Shown piece by piece: positions 1-11,678 of a stretch of DNA of 64,000 nucleotides. The DNA comes from Ralstonia soli (GTDB lineage: Bacteria; Pseudomonadota; Gammaproteobacteria; Burkholderiales; Burkholderiaceae), in contig NZ_JAMXHT010000006.1 of the NCBI RefSeq assembly GCF_023955655.1, positions 434,001 to 498,000 of the forward strand. The letters run 5' to 3'. The notes under the pieces are model-generated. The model made no database searches. It worked only from the letters and a program-made list of their open reading frames with translations, and was not told the DNA's origin. The number at the start of each line of letters is the position of its first letter. Position 1 is the stretch's first letter. The translations under genes and the position numbers were made by a program.

Positions 1-981
1 GCCCGACTCATTGGCATGCAGCGACGGATGCGCCGGTGCGCCCGACGCCTGACCCGTGTATTCCGCCACGACCTGCTTGAAGAGTTGTCGCGCCCACACC
101 AGCATGGGGTGCGTGTTACGGCTGCGATGCCACAGCATGTTCAAGCCCAGCACGGTCTCAAGCTCCGCCGGCAGCGGGAACGCGTTGAGGTCGTACATCT
201 TGCACACCAGATCCTTCATCAGCGAGTTGACCGTGAAGATCATGTCGGTCTGCGCGGCAACCTCGCCCTGTGTGCGCCAGCTGTGCACGGTCATGGTCGA
301 GTTGCGTTTGAGGCCGCGCTGCTGCAGGGCGTAGTCCAGCGGAATGAGCGATGGCGCCACACGGCTGCCGGGGCTGCCCTGCGCGATGAAGATGTGCTCG
401 CAATCGAGGTACTGCTCGAGCGTGCAGCGATCGGCGAGAATCGGATGCCCCTTGCGCGCGCAGACCCACATGTTGAAGGAGGTCACGACCTCTTCCATGA
501 TTTCGGAGTGGCGGGTGGGGAACGGTGAGAACGCCAGATCCAGCTCGTTGGCCCGCATGGCAGCCACATCGGCTTCCCACGACGAGGATTCAGTCAAGCG
601 CACCTGCAGCGCCGGCGCCAGCCGCTTGATGCGCAACAGGAAGCGATCGAACAGCGCGTCGCCCAGCGTACCTGCAAAGCTGATGTTGAACGTGCCCGTG
701 GCTTCGGCCGGCTCGAACGTGGCGATGTCGCCTTCGTTGATGGCGGCCCAGAGGTCAAGCATCTCACGCACCTTGGGGCCCAGTTCGAGCGCCTTGGGTG
801 TGGGCGTCAGGCCGTGCGGCACGCGGATGAAGAGAGGGTCATCGAAGATCTCGCGCAAGCGGCCCAGCGAGTGAGACACGGCCGGCGCAGTCATGTGCAT
901 CTTTTCAGCCACGTAGGTGGCGTTGCGCTTACTGAGGAGCTCAACAAATATCACCAGCAGCTTGGTGTCGACGTTGACCAT
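1..981 (-). CDS. LysR-family transcriptional regulator (C-terminus outside window)
   Basis: The frame is open from an ATG at 981 to the left edge, so 327 codons are visible and the stop lies outside the window. The first 60 residues form the winged helix-turn-helix of LysR regulators: AEKMHMTAPAVSHSLGRLRE at about 25-44, then DPLFIRVPHGLTPTPKA. The rest reads as a substrate-binding-like effector domain (for example NISFAGTLGDALFDRFL). Family members bind DNA as tetramers and respond to a small molecule, often controlling a neighbouring or divergent gene. Here the upstream neighbour is gap on the same strand, 326 bases away, so the target is not evident. A promoter-like pair at 1089-1116 could serve this gene. 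The effector cannot be read from the sequence. Confidence 0.9.
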   Translation of the reverse strand, partial: MVNVDTKLLVIFVELLSKRNATYVAEKMHMTAPAVSHSLGRLREIFDDPLFIRVPHGLTPTPKALELGPKVREMLDLWAAINEGDIATFEPAEATGTFNISFAGTLGDALFDRFLLRIKRLAPALQVRLTESSSWEADVAAMRANELDLAFSPFPTRHSEIMEEVVTSFNMWVCARKGHPILADRCTLEQYLDCEHIFIAQGSPGSRVAPSLIPLDYALQQRGLKRNSTMTVHSWRTQGEVAAQTDMIFTVNSLMKDLVCKMYDLNAFPLPAELETVLGLNMLWHRSRNTHPMLVWARQLFKQVVAEYTGQASGAPAHPSLHANESG

Positions 982-1088
982 GGGACGCCTTGGCTCAAAC
1001 ACGTTGGGAGACTGGAAGATTACCATTGCCGAGGCAATGGATCGGATACGACCGAAACACGCGTCACATCACAATGTAGTAATTGTTC

Positions 1089-1116
1089 AGTGTACGGACT
1101 GGAACCCGTTTTTCAA
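1089..1116 (-). promoter_or_regulatory. Putative sigma-70 promoter for the LysR gene
   Basis: Reading the minus strand, TTGAAA (1116-1111) and TACACT (1094-1089) are separated by 16 bases, about 110 bases upstream of the LysR start codon. This is a pattern match only. No LysR operator was assigned. Confidence 0.35.
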
Positions 1117-1260
1117 AGGAAATTCCTGGGGCCCAAACGCAAATTTTAGCCATAAGCAAACGTTTTCTTCACGGCGTATAACAATCGCCGTTTGCCGGCT
1201 CCAAAGCCCGGCCCTGCTCCTACAGGGGCGCGTGCGCCTTGCACGCAACTCGGCCCCATG

Positions 1261-1286
1261 AAAAAACGCGCCCGTAGGCGCGTTCT
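1261..1286 (-). terminator. Rho-independent terminator of gap
   Basis: On the minus strand the sequence AACGCGCC-TAC-GGGCGCGTT is followed directly by a run of T. The perfect GC-rich stem and T tract begin about 20 bases after the gap stop codon. Confidence 0.9.
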
Positions 1287-1307
1287 TCCGACTGCAACAG
1301 CGAGGGC

Positions 1308-4408
<3,101 letters not shown>

Positions 4409-4533
4409 GCGAACCTGCGGCAGGAAAATGGCGGAAGGCGGGAAAACCGCGATTTTACCAGACGGGGATGACTTGGCTGGCCGCTTTCTGCGAGCGCCGC
4501 AGCGCAGTGTGTATGCTCTGTTTTGATTTCTTT

Positions 4534-4563
4534 TTGATTGTGGCGTAGTCGGCGCTCTACACT
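4534..4563 (+). promoter_or_regulatory. Putative promoter of the VOC-family gene
   Basis: TTGATT (4534-4539) and TACACT (4558-4563) are 18 bases apart on the plus strand, 37 bases before the start codon at 4600. Assignment is by consensus only. Confidence 0.4.
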
Positions 4564-4599
4564 AGGTGTCCGGCGTTTTCCGATTGAAAAGAGCCCGCC

Positions 4600-5019
4600 A
4601 TGAGCTTCCCCCGCCCCGCCAACACCCCGTGGCTCGTCCCGTACCTGACCGTGCGCGACGCATCCGCCGCCATCGCCTTCTATCGCAACGCCTTTGGCTT
4701 CAGCGTGCAGGACGAAGTGCAGGACCATGGCCGCCCCATCCATGTCGAGATGGCCTACCAAAATGAGTTGATGCTGATGTTCGCACCCGAGGGCGTCTTC
4801 GGCTCCACGGCCAAGGCCCCGGCCAGCGCGGGCTTCGAATGCCCGCAGAGCTTTCACCTGTACTGCGACGATGTCGACGCCATCTACCAGCAGGCGCTGG
4901 ACCAGGGGGCTGCGTCCATCATGGCGCCGCACGACGCCTTCTGGGGCGAGCGCTACGCTGCCGTGCGCGACCCCGACGGCTATCGCTGGGGCCTCGCCCA
5001 CCGTCCCGCCGCCGCTTGA
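4600..5019 (+). CDS. VOC (glyoxalase/bleomycin-resistance) superfamily protein
   Basis: A 139-residue single-domain protein. It has the paired beta-alpha-beta-beta-beta halves of the vicinal oxygen chelate fold: VPYLTVRDASAAIAFYRNAF near the start, then FHLYCDDVDAIYQQALDQGA, and the closing AVRDPDGYRWGLAHR. It resembles the PhnB/YdcJ-like glyoxalase subgroup, whose members bind metals or hydrophobic ligands. No substrate can be assigned. The start at 4600 suits the conserved N-terminus; a longer in-frame start is not needed. It stands alone, divergent from tkt and followed 51 bases later by rsmE. A triple 8-bp repeat overlaps its stop codon. Confidence 0.85.
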   Translation: MSFPRPANTPWLVPYLTVRDASAAIAFYRNAFGFSVQDEVQDHGRPIHVEMAYQNELMLMFAPEGVFGSTAKAPASAGFECPQSFHLYCDDVDAIYQQALDQGAASIMAPHDAFWGERYAAVRDPDGYRWGLAHRPAAA

Positions 5020-5038
5020 TCGGTTGATCGGTTGATCG
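5016..5038 (+). repeat. Three tandem copies of TTGATCGG over a stop codon
   Basis: The unit TTGATCGG occurs twice in full and a third time lacking its last base. The first unit contains the stop codon (TGA at 5017-5019) of the VOC-family gene. It is a short direct repeat of the kind that can change copy number by slippage. Confidence 0.85.
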
Positions 5039-5070
5039 TAAGACAGGCTTCACCATAAGGACCGCTTCAC

Positions 5071-5820
5071 ATGGGGCTTCCCCGCTTTTTCGTCGACACG
5101 CCGCTCGCGCCCCACACCACCGTCACGCTGCCCGAGGCCGTCACGCGCCACATCCATGTGCTGCGCCTGGCCGTCGGCGATGACATCTGCCTGTTCGACG
5201 GCTCCGGCGACGAATTCCACGCGCGGCTGGACGCCATCAACAAGCGCGACGCCACCGCCAACCTCGCCGATGCCACGCAGCCCAACACCGAAGCGCGCTA
5301 CGCCATCACGCTCGCGCAAGGCATTGCCGGCGGCGACAAGATGGACTGGCTGATCGAGAAGGCCGTCGAACTGGGCGTGCACGCCGTCGCCCCGCTGCAG
5401 ACCGAGCGCGGCGTGGTGCGCCTCTCGGGCGAGCGCGCCGTCAAGCGCGTGCAGCACTGGCAAGCGCTGGTGCAGGCGGCCTGCGAGCAATGCGGCCGTG
5501 CGCGCGTGCCGAACGTCGCACCCGTCTCCACGTTGCGCGAATGGCTGGCCGCCGCCAAGGCGACCGCCGCGCCGCGCGTATTGCTGTCGCCGCGCGGCGC
5601 CCAGTCGCTCACGCAATGGGCAGCACAATCGCGTGCGCGCATCGAGGGCGCCGGCATCGTTCTACTGATCGGCCCCGAGGGCGGTCTGTCGCCCGACGAA
5701 GAGGCGCTTGCCGAGGCCGCCGGTTTCTTACCGCTGACACTCGGGCGACGTATTCTGAGAACGGAATCGGCAGCGCTGGTTGCCGTCTCCGCGCTGCACG
5801 CCGTGCTTGGCGAGTTCTGA
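5071..5820 (+). CDS. rsmE: 16S rRNA (uracil1498-N3)-methyltransferase
   Basis: RsmE methylates U1498 of 16S rRNA in the assembled small subunit, using S-adenosylmethionine. The 249-residue protein has the N-terminal PUA-like RNA-binding part (PRFFVDTPL, then VTRHIHVLRLAVGD). The C-terminal SPOUT knot carries LIGPEGGLSPDE (about 198-209) and LGRRILRTESAALVA, both diagnostic for the family. Length is normal. AAGGA lies 11 bases before the start. It sits between the VOC-family gene and the DUF937 gene, all on the plus strand, without obvious functional linkage. Confidence 0.96.
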   Translation: MGLPRFFVDTPLAPHTTVTLPEAVTRHIHVLRLAVGDDICLFDGSGDEFHARLDAINKRDATANLADATQPNTEARYAITLAQGIAGGDKMDWLIEKAVELGVHAVAPLQTERGVVRLSGERAVKRVQHWQALVQAACEQCGRARVPNVAPVSTLREWLAAAKATAAPRVLLSPRGAQSLTQWAAQSRARIEGAGIVLLIGPEGGLSPDEEALAEAAGFLPLTLGRRILRTESAALVAVSALHAVLGEF

Positions 5821-5901
5821 TTTCCAATGCCGAAACACTGACTGTTTGATCCCAACGGCGGACCCCTTCCCCCTCCCGCCACCGACCAAAGGAGCTTCAC
5901 C

Positions 5902-6492
5902 ATGGGTCTACTCGATTCGATTCTCGGCGGCAATGACGCCAGCGGCGCGCAATCGTCCTTGCTGGGCAACAAGAAGGTGCTGCTGGCCGTGGGCGTGCTG
6001 GCCTACCTGGCGATGAAGCACGGCAAGACGCCAGACGCCGGCGACGCCGCGCAACAGCAGGATCAGGGCGGCGGCCTGTTCGGCTCCTTGGGTGGCTTGC
6101 TGGGCGCGGCAGGTGGCGCCGGTGCGCTGGGTAGCCTGCTCGGCGGCGCAGGCGGAGCCGGAGGCCTTGGTGGCCTGCTCGGCGGCCTGCTCGGCGGCGG
6201 TAACGGGAATGCGGATCAAGCTGCCGCAGGTGGCCTCGGCCCGCTGCAGCAGATCCTGGAGCAAGCCGGCCTAGGCGAGCAGGTCAAATCCTGGATCGGC
6301 AACGGCCAGAACCTGCCGGTGTCGGGCGAGCAGATCACCCAGGCGTTGAGCAGCACGGGCGCGCTGGAGGAAGTATCAAAATTGGCCGCCCACTTCGGCA
6401 TCAACGAAGGGGACCTCGCCAACCAGCTTGCCGAAGGCCTGCCTGAAGCGGTGAACCACCTCACGCCGCAAGGCACGCTACCGGCAGCCTGA
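5902..6492 (+). CDS. YidB/DUF937 family protein, glycine-leucine rich
   Basis: A 196-residue protein. It opens with MGLLDSILGG and a short hydrophobic stretch (KVLLAVGVLAYLAMKHG, about 27-43). A low-complexity middle follows in which LGGLLG-type units repeat from about residue 55 to 100. A conserved C-terminal half (LQQILEQAGLGEQVKSWIGN, then ITQALSSTGALEEVSKLAAHFG) matches the DUF937/YidB family. The function of the family is not established. AGGAG precedes the start at good spacing, and a strong terminator follows immediately, so it is probably monocistronic. Confidence 0.85.
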   Translation: MGLLDSILGGNDASGAQSSLLGNKKVLLAVGVLAYLAMKHGKTPDAGDAAQQQDQGGGLFGSLGGLLGAAGGAGALGSLLGGAGGAGGLGGLLGGLLGGGNGNADQAAAGGLGPLQQILEQAGLGEQVKSWIGNGQNLPVSGEQITQALSSTGALEEVSKLAAHFGINEGDLANQLAEGLPEAVNHLTPQGTLPAA

Positions 6493-6510
6493 ACGGCCCC
6501 ACCCACAAGC

Positions 6511-6538
6511 AAAAAGCCCGCAATTGCGGGCTTTTTTA
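6511..6538. terminator. Bidirectional rho-independent terminator
   Basis: AAAAAGCCCGCAATTGCGGGCTTTTTT is a near-perfect palindrome between the converging DUF937 and barstar-family genes, with T runs on both strands. Confidence 0.93.
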
Positions 6539-6567
6539 CGCTTACGCCGACCAATCCGCCAACAACG

Positions 6568-7182
6568 TCACGCGAACGAGTAGAACACGCGGAACTGCAC
6601 CTTGCGCTCGGCCCAGAACTCGGCTGCATCGCGGAACACGTCCAGCAGCACCTCGCGCGCTTCCTTGTCGAACTTCGGCTGGCACGGCAAGCCCTCAAGC
6701 ACGATCACGAAGCCTGGCTGCGGACCGGCCTTGTAGATCATGTCGGTCAGGCAATCGGCCAGCGCGTCGAAGTTCTTGCCGAAGTGCTTCGGGAACAGGA
6801 ACTCGCGTGCGATCACGTCGAGCACTTCGCTCTTGGTTGTCGCGGCAGCGCAGTTGGCATACAGGAAATGCTGCCCAAGGCTGGCCGCCGATTCGGCCAA
6901 GTCCGCCACGCGGAACGCGCGGATCGATTGCACGATATTCGGACGCACCGTCTTGAACAGGTTCATGGCGTCTTCGCGACCTCCGTCGTCGTCCGTCTTG
7001 GTAGTGTCCTGCGTCATGATGTTCTGCTGCGGTTTAGCCGCCGCGCCCCCAACGCGTGCGCTCAGGGCTTGCATCCCCACCACGCCGTCATACAGATTCT
7101 GCGCTTTGTGCCACGTCTCGCGTGCCACGCGTTCATCGCGTGCGGTGAGCGAGTCGTCCAGCCCAAACATGTTGGTCGTCAT
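6568..7182 (-). CDS. Barstar-family ribonuclease inhibitor
   Basis: Predicted cytoplasmic inhibitor of the secreted ribonuclease encoded just upstream. The C-terminal 100 residues match the barstar fold: LFPKHFGKNFDALADCLTDM is the conserved helix and loop that plug a barnase-type active site, followed by PGFVIVLEGLPCQPKFDKEA and VFYSFA. The frame from 7182 gives 204 residues, longer than classical barstar (about 90). The first 60-70 residues look poorly conserved, and internal methionines at about 56 and 73 are alternative starts. I kept 7182 because its ATG overlaps the stop of the ribonuclease gene (ATGA), the usual sign of translational coupling. The partner assignment is inference from family and overlap. 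Confidence 0.85.
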   Translation of the reverse strand: MTTNMFGLDDSLTARDERVARETWHKAQNLYDGVVGMQALSARVGGAAAKPQQNIMTQDTTKTDDDGGREDAMNLFKTVRPNIVQSIRAFRVADLAESAASLGQHFLYANCAAATTKSEVLDVIAREFLFPKHFGKNFDALADCLTDMIYKAGPQPGFVIVLEGLPCQPKFDKEAREVLLDVFRDAAEFWAERKVQFRVFYSFA

Positions 7183-7610
7183 CGCTGTATCCGTTGAAAA
7201 CTGTTGTAGTGATCTTCCGTGTAATAGCAGTCGTTGGCCGCCTGCTGATCGCCGCCGCAGATAATGCGCCTGGCGCCCCGGTTGCGCGCGCCCCGCGTCT
7301 TGACGGTGTATTCGTGGTAGTAACCACGCCGCTGCGCAGGCAAACGTCGCTCATAGTTGCCGAACGTGGTGCCATCTTTTGCATACGGGAACGGGCCGCC
7401 CTGCTCGATCAGTGCCAGCGTGCGCTGCGCCTCATTGGGCAGCTCCGCCGCGCGAATGGTTCCCGCGGCGACGGCCATGCCGGTGGTGTCCCGGGCAACC
7501 GCATGCGCGGACAAGCCAGCCATCGACAACGCAAGCGTTGTCGCCAGCGCACCACGCGCCATCGCCCGAGATACGGAGCGGCCGATCCACGCCCCAAGTC
7601 GCTTTGTCAT
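7179..7610 (-). CDS. Secreted guanyl-specific ribonuclease (RNase Sa/barnase type)
   Basis: A 143-residue protein with a signal peptide (basic start, then a hydrophobic stretch ending in SAHAVA at about 33-38) and a small ribonuclease domain. The domain closely resembles Streptomyces RNase Sa: GGPFPYAKDG, YERRLPAQRRGYYHEYTV, RGARRI and YYTEDHYNSF. The catalytic glutamate (in YHEYTV), arginine (in GARRI) and histidine (in EDHY) are all present, so the enzyme is expected to be active and to cleave RNA after guanosine. Two cysteines near the C-terminus (IICGG, NDCYY) could form a disulfide. It overlaps the barstar-family gene by four bases, which fits a toxin with its own immunity protein. Confidence 0.92.
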   Translation of the reverse strand: MTKRLGAWIGRSVSRAMARGALATTLALSMAGLSAHAVARDTTGMAVAAGTIRAAELPNEAQRTLALIEQGGPFPYAKDGTTFGNYERRLPAQRRGYYHEYTVKTRGARNRGARRIICGGDQQAANDCYYTEDHYNSFQRIQR

Positions 7611-7992
7611 CAGCAGGCCCTAACGGGAGAATCGCGCCGAACGGAGCCCGGCGCAGGTCACAAGCGCAGGTGGCTGTCCAATGGAAACCGGACAGCCGGT
7701 TTGCAGCTGAAAGCGAAGCGGCTCAATGCGTGAGAGGCTTGGCAGGGAATGACAAGTCGGGCGACTGCCGAAGACTTGGGGAATCCTTCTGCCTGCAAAC
7801 CAACCTATTGCGCGCACCGAATAAGGTGAACCTGGTCAGACGTGTGTACGGAAAAACCGCATTTTTGAACCCGTCCGGCCCCGTTCAGACCTCATGTGCT
7901 GAGAAGCACCCCTTCAGTCCGTAAGGGTACGCTCATCGATGATAACAATCAACCGGCGGTGAAAGTCTGAAGGGTTTTTCCACACACTGACT

Positions 7993-8024
7993 AAGTTTGC
8001 ATGAATGTGAGCGCACGCAAACTT
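7993..8024. repeat. Inverted repeat AAGTTTGC / GCAAACTT
   Basis: Perfect 8-base arms (7993-8000 and 8017-8024) flank a 16-base spacer, just beyond the maeB terminator. It could be an operator or a secondary RNA hairpin; nothing else supports a role. Confidence 0.45.
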
Positions 8025-8032
8025 ATCAGGCA

Positions 8033-8068
8033 AAAAAAGGGAGCGCAGCATCGTGCGCTCCCTTTTTT
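8033..8068. terminator. Rho-independent terminator of maeB
   Basis: GGGAGCGCA and TGCGCTCCC pair around a short loop and are flanked by A and T runs on both sides, 16 bases after the maeB stop codon. It could act in both directions. Confidence 0.93.
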
Positions 8069-8083
8069 CTCATGCAATGGCGA

Positions 8084-10429
8084 TCAGCGTTGTGCTTGTG
8101 CAGCCGCATCCACAACGGTCAAGGCCGTCATGTTGAGGATGCGTCGCACGGTGGCCGACGGCGTCAGGATATGCACCGGCTTCTTGGCGCCCAGCAGGAT
8201 CGGGCCGATGGCGATGTTGTTGCCGGCGGCCGTCTTCAGCAGGTTGTAGGCGATGTTGGCGGCGTCAATGTTGGGCATGACCAACAGGTTGGCCTCGCCC
8301 TCCAGCGCGGAGTCCGGCACCAACGCATTGCGCAGCTTCGGATCGAGCGCGGCATCACCGTGCATCTCGCCATCGACTTCGAGTTGCGGAGCACGTTCGC
8401 GCAGGATGGCAAGCGTTTCGCGCATCTTGGCGGCAGAAGGCGCCTCCGACGAACCGAAGTTCGAATGCGACACCAGCGCCACCTTCGGCTTGATACCGAA
8501 GCGGCACAGTTCTTCGGCCGCCATGATGGTGATCTCGGCCAGTTGCTCGGCGCTCGGATCGGCATTGACGTGAGTATCCGCCAAGAAAATCTGACGGCCC
8601 GGCAGCACCAGGCCGTTCATCGCGGCATACACGCAGTTGGTGCCGCCGATGACTTGGTCGATGTAACGCAGGTGCGCGGCGGTGTTGCTGACGGTGCCGC
8701 AGATCATGCCGTCGGCCTCGCCGTTGTGGATCATCATCGCGCCGATCAGCGTGGAGCGGCGGCGCATTTCCAGCTTGGCGTATTGCGGGGTGACGCCCTT
8801 GCGCGCCATCAGTTGGTAATACGCTTCCCAGTATTGGCGGAAGCGCTCGTCGTGTTCCGGATTGATGATGGTGAAATCGGCACCTTCACGCAGGCGCAGG
8901 CCGAAGCGCTCGATGCGGTGCGCGATCACGCCCGGGCGGCCGATCAGGATCGGGTTGGCGAGCCTTTCGTCCACCACGAGCTGCACCGCGCGCAGCACGC
9001 GTTCTTCTTCACCCTCGGCGAAGACGATGCGCTTGTGCTCCATCGGCACCTTCTTGGCGGCCGAGAAGATCGGCTTCATCAGCGTGCCCGAGTGGTAGAC
9101 GAACTGCTGCAGGTGCTGGCGGTAGGCGTCCATGTCTTCGATCGGACGCTGCGCCACACCCGAGAGCATGGCCGCCTGTGCCACGGCCGGCGCGATCTTG
9201 ACGATCAGGCGCGGGTCGAAGGGCTTCGGAATCAGGTATTCGGGGCCGAACGAGAGGTCCTGGATGCCGTAGGCCGAGGCGACGATGTCGCTCTGCTCCT
9301 GGCGGGCCAGCTCGGCCACGGCGTGCACGGCGGCGACTTCCATCTCACGCGTGATGGTGGTCGCGCCCACATCCAGCGCGCCGCGGAAGATGAACGGGAA
9401 GCACAGAACGTTGTTGACCTGGTTCGGATAATCCGTGCGGCCGGTGCCCATGATGACGTCCGGGCGCACTTCCTTGGCCAGCTCCGGCAGGATTTCCGGG
9501 TTCGGGTTGGCCAGCGCGAAGATGATCGGCTTGTCGGCCATGCGCTTGACCATGTCTTGCTTGAGCACGCCGGCGGCGGACAGGCCCAGGAAGATGTCAG
9601 CGCCGTCGATCACCTCAGCCAGCGTGCGCAGGTCAGTCTTCTGCGCGAAGACGGCCTTGTCCGGGTCCATCAGTTCGGTACGGCCTTCGTAGACGACGCC
9701 GGCCAGGTCCGTCACCCAAATGTTTTCGCGCGGCAGGCCCAGATCAACCAGCAGGTCCAGGCAGGCCAGCGCTGCAGCGCCCGCGCCCGAGGCCACCAGC
9801 TTGACCTTCTTGATATCCTTGCCGACCACCTTGAGCGCGTTGGTGATGCCCGCGCCCACGACGATGGCAGTGCCGTGCTGGTCATCGTGGAAGACGGGGA
9901 TCTTCATGCGCTTACGCAACTCGCGCTCGACAAAAAAGCACTCCGGTGCCTTGATGTCTTCCAGGTTGATGCCGCCGAAGGTCGGCTCCAGCGAGGCGAT
10001 GATATCGACCAGCTTCTGCGGGTCTTTTTCGTTGATCTCAATGTCAAACACATCGATACCGGCGAACTTCTTGAACAGGCCCGCCTTGCCTTCCATCACC
10101 GGCTTCGAGGCTTCCGGGCCGATGTCGCCCAGGCCGAGCACGGCCGTGCCGTTGGTCACCACGCCGACGAGGTTGCCGCGGGCGGTGTAACGGAAGGAAT
10201 TGGCAACGTCTTCAACGATCTCTTCGCACGCTGCGGCGACGCCGGGGGAGTACGCCAGGGCCAGGTCGCGCTGGTTCGACAGCGGTTTGGTCGGCGTAAC
10301 GGAAATCTTGCCCGGGGTCGGAAACTCGTGGTACTCCAGCGCGGCTTTACGCAGGGCGGCGCGTTGCTGCGCCTTGAGTTCTTCATCCGTGCGGGCGGGC
10401 TGTTGAGGCTGGGTATCCACCGTGGTCAT
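8084..10429 (-). CDS. maeB: NADP-dependent malic enzyme fused to a phosphotransacetylase-like domain
   Basis: Oxidatively decarboxylates malate to pyruvate, supplying NADPH. The 781-residue protein has the malic enzyme N-terminal and NAD-binding domains (about 1-430): [27 protein letters not shown], and the nucleotide-binding [17 protein letters not shown] phosphotransacetylase-like domain follows (about 440-781; [20 protein letters not shown] near its end). This architecture is the usual MaeB form; the second domain is generally regulatory rather than a working acetyltransferase. The start at 10429 was preferred over a longer frame (to 10477) because [11 protein letters not shown] leads into the conserved region with little extension. 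A good promoter lies upstream and a strong terminator downstream. Confidence 0.96.
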   Translation of the reverse strand: MTTVDTQPQQPARTDEELKAQQRAALRKAALEYHEFPTPGKISVTPTKPLSNQRDLALAYSPGVAAACEEIVEDVANSFRYTARGNLVGVVTNGTAVLGLGDIGPEASKPVMEGKAGLFKKFAGIDVFDIEINEKDPQKLVDIIASLEPTFGGINLEDIKAPECFFVERELRKRMKIPVFHDDQHGTAIVVGAGITNALKVVGKDIKKVKLVASGAGAAALACLDLLVDLGLPRENIWVTDLAGVVYEGRTELMDPDKAVFAQKTDLRTLAEVIDGADIFLGLSAAGVLKQDMVKRMADKPIIFALANPNPEILPELAKEVRPDVIMGTGRTDYPNQVNNVLCFPFIFRGALDVGATTITREMEVAAVHAVAELARQEQSDIVASAYGIQDLSFGPEYLIPKPFDPRLIVKIAPAVAQAAMLSGVAQRPIEDMDAYRQHLQQFVYHSGTLMKPIFSAAKKVPMEHKRIVFAEGEEERVLRAVQLVVDERLANPILIGRPGVIAHRIERFGLRLREGADFTIINPEHDERFRQYWEAYYQLMARKGVTPQYAKLEMRRRSTLIGAMMIHNGEADGMICGTVSNTAAHLRYIDQVIGGTNCVYAAMNGLVLPGRQIFLADTHVNADPSAEQLAEITIMAAEELCRFGIKPKVALVSHSNFGSSEAPSAAKMRETLAILRERAPQLEVDGEMHGDAALDPKLRNALVPDSALEGEANLLVMPNIDAANIAYNLLKTAAGNNIAIGPILLGAKKPVHILTPSATVRRILNMTALTVVDAAAQAQR

Positions 10430-10542
10430 GGGGTGTCTCTCGTATCGGGTGGCCAGCGCGCGCGCCGGCCGTCGCATCTAGCGGGCCGCCGCGAAACCCT
10501 TACGAGCGTCTCGGGACTACGGTCCGCCTCCTTGGGCCCGTC

Positions 10543-10571
10543 ATTTTATATAGTGAAAACCGATCTCACAA
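10543..10571 (-). promoter_or_regulatory. Putative sigma-70 promoter of maeB
   Basis: On the minus strand TTGTGA (10571-10566) and TAAAAT (10548-10543) are 17 bases apart, about 115 bases before the maeB start. Spacing is ideal and the surrounding sequence is AT-rich for this genome. Confidence 0.55.
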
Positions 10572-10670
10572 CGGGAATTTGGGTGGGACTGCTGTGCGCA
10601 TTCGCTACAATATTCCACCGTCCTGTCACGGCACCATCGGGCTTGCCCCACCTTATCCATCGCCGCTGCC

Positions 10671-11678
10671 GTGTCCAAGCCCGCCGATTCCACGAACGCC
10701 TCCGATCGCGCTGCCGAATTATCCGAATTCGGGCTGATCCGCCGCTATTTCACGCGCCCCACGCGAAAAGCGATCCTGGGCGTGGGCGATGACTGCGCGC
10801 TCCTCGGCGCCCGTCCCGGGCACGAACTGGCGATTTCCACCGACATGCTGGTCGCGGGCCGCCATTTCTTTGCGGATGCGGAGCCACGCGCACTTGGCCA
10901 TAAAGCGCTGGCCGTCAACCTGTCGGATCTGGCCGCCATGGGCGCCGAGCCCCGCGCCTTTACGCTGGCCTTGGCGTTGCCGGAGGCCAATCCCGCTTGG
11001 CTCAAGCCGTTTTCTGAAGGCCTGCTCGCGCTGGCGGATGCTTTCCACTGCGAACTCATCGGCGGGGATACCACGCGCGGGCCGCTGACGCTCAGCCTGA
11101 CCGTGTTTGGGGATGTCCCTGCCGCAGTGGCACTCCGCCGCGACGCCGCCCGCCCGGGCGATGATCTGTGGGTTTCCGGGACCGTTGGGGACGCACGACT
11201 CGCGCTGGGTGCCCTGCGCAACGAGTGGTCGCTCGCGCCCGAAGCGCTCGCCCAGGTGCAGCCCCGCATGGACATGCCGACCCCACGCGTGGCCCTCGGC
11301 TTGGCGCTGCGCGGCATCGCCCGGGCGGCGCTCGATGTATCGGACGGCATGTTGGGCGATCTGGGCCACATCCTCGCGCAATCGCGTGTCGGAGCGACGA
11401 TCGTTGTGGATCACGTACCACGTTCCGCCACGCTGGCCGCGCAATCTCCAGCGCTCCAGCTGCAGTGCACGCTGGCCGGCGGCGACGACTACGAACTCTG
11501 CTTCACTGCCCCCGCCGACGCACGGCATGCCGTGCTCGAAGCGGGCCAGCGCGCCGGGGTGGCCGTCACACGCGTCGGCCGCATCGATGCCGAAGCCGGC
11601 CTGCGCCTGGTTGACGCCCAAGGCGCGCCGGTCACCTTCACGCACGGCAGCTTCGATCATTTCTCTTCCGCCTCATGA
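10671..11678 (+). CDS. thiL: Thiamine-monophosphate kinase
   Basis: Phosphorylates thiamine monophosphate to the active cofactor thiamine diphosphate with ATP. The 335-residue protein has the family landmarks in order: EFGLIRRYF, GVGDDCALL, ISTDMLVAGRHF, HKALAVNLSDLAAMGAEP, LIGGDTTRG, ALDVSDGMLGDLGHIL, and GGDDYELCFTAP. The start is a GTG at 10671; no ATG lies close enough upstream in frame. A TACAAT at 10606-10611 is a possible -10. The stop overlaps the pgpA start, so the two are translated from one transcript. Confidence 0.96.
   Translation: MSKPADSTNASDRAAELSEFGLIRRYFTRPTRKAILGVGDDCALLGARPGHELAISTDMLVAGRHFFADAEPRALGHKALAVNLSDLAAMGAEPRAFTLALALPEANPAWLKPFSEGLLALADAFHCELIGGDTTRGPLTLSLTVFGDVPAAVALRRDAARPGDDLWVSGTVGDARLALGALRNEWSLAPEALAQVQPRMDMPTPRVALGLALRGIARAALDVSDGMLGDLGHILAQSRVGATIVVDHVPRSATLAAQSPALQLQCTLAGGDDYELCFTAPADARHAVLEAGQRAGVAVTRVGRIDAEAGLRLVDAQGAPVTFTHGSFDHFSSAS

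Larger units (their letters stand above)
982..1307. other. Intergenic region between the LysR gene and gap
   Basis: These 326 bases hold the gap terminator at the right end and a promoter-like pair for the LysR gene on the left. The sequence is noticeably richer in A and T than its neighbours around 1060-1200. I see no convincing gene; the short ORFs here have no recognisable product. Confidence 0.6.
7611..8083. other. Intergenic region between the ribonuclease gene and maeB
   Basis: Both flanking genes are on the minus strand. The region holds the maeB terminator at its right end, an inverted repeat at 7993-8024, and presumably the promoter of the ribonuclease gene near 7620-7800. I see no supported gene; the open frames crossing it have no recognisable product. 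Confidence 0.5.

Noticed and set aside
8084-10429. Malic enzyme-phosphotransacetylase fusion as a novelty
   Set aside because: This two-domain architecture is the standard MaeB form, so it is not unusual.
7997-10792. A 931-codon open frame opposite maeB
   Set aside because: Antisense shadow; composition-driven, runs through the maeB terminator and promoter.
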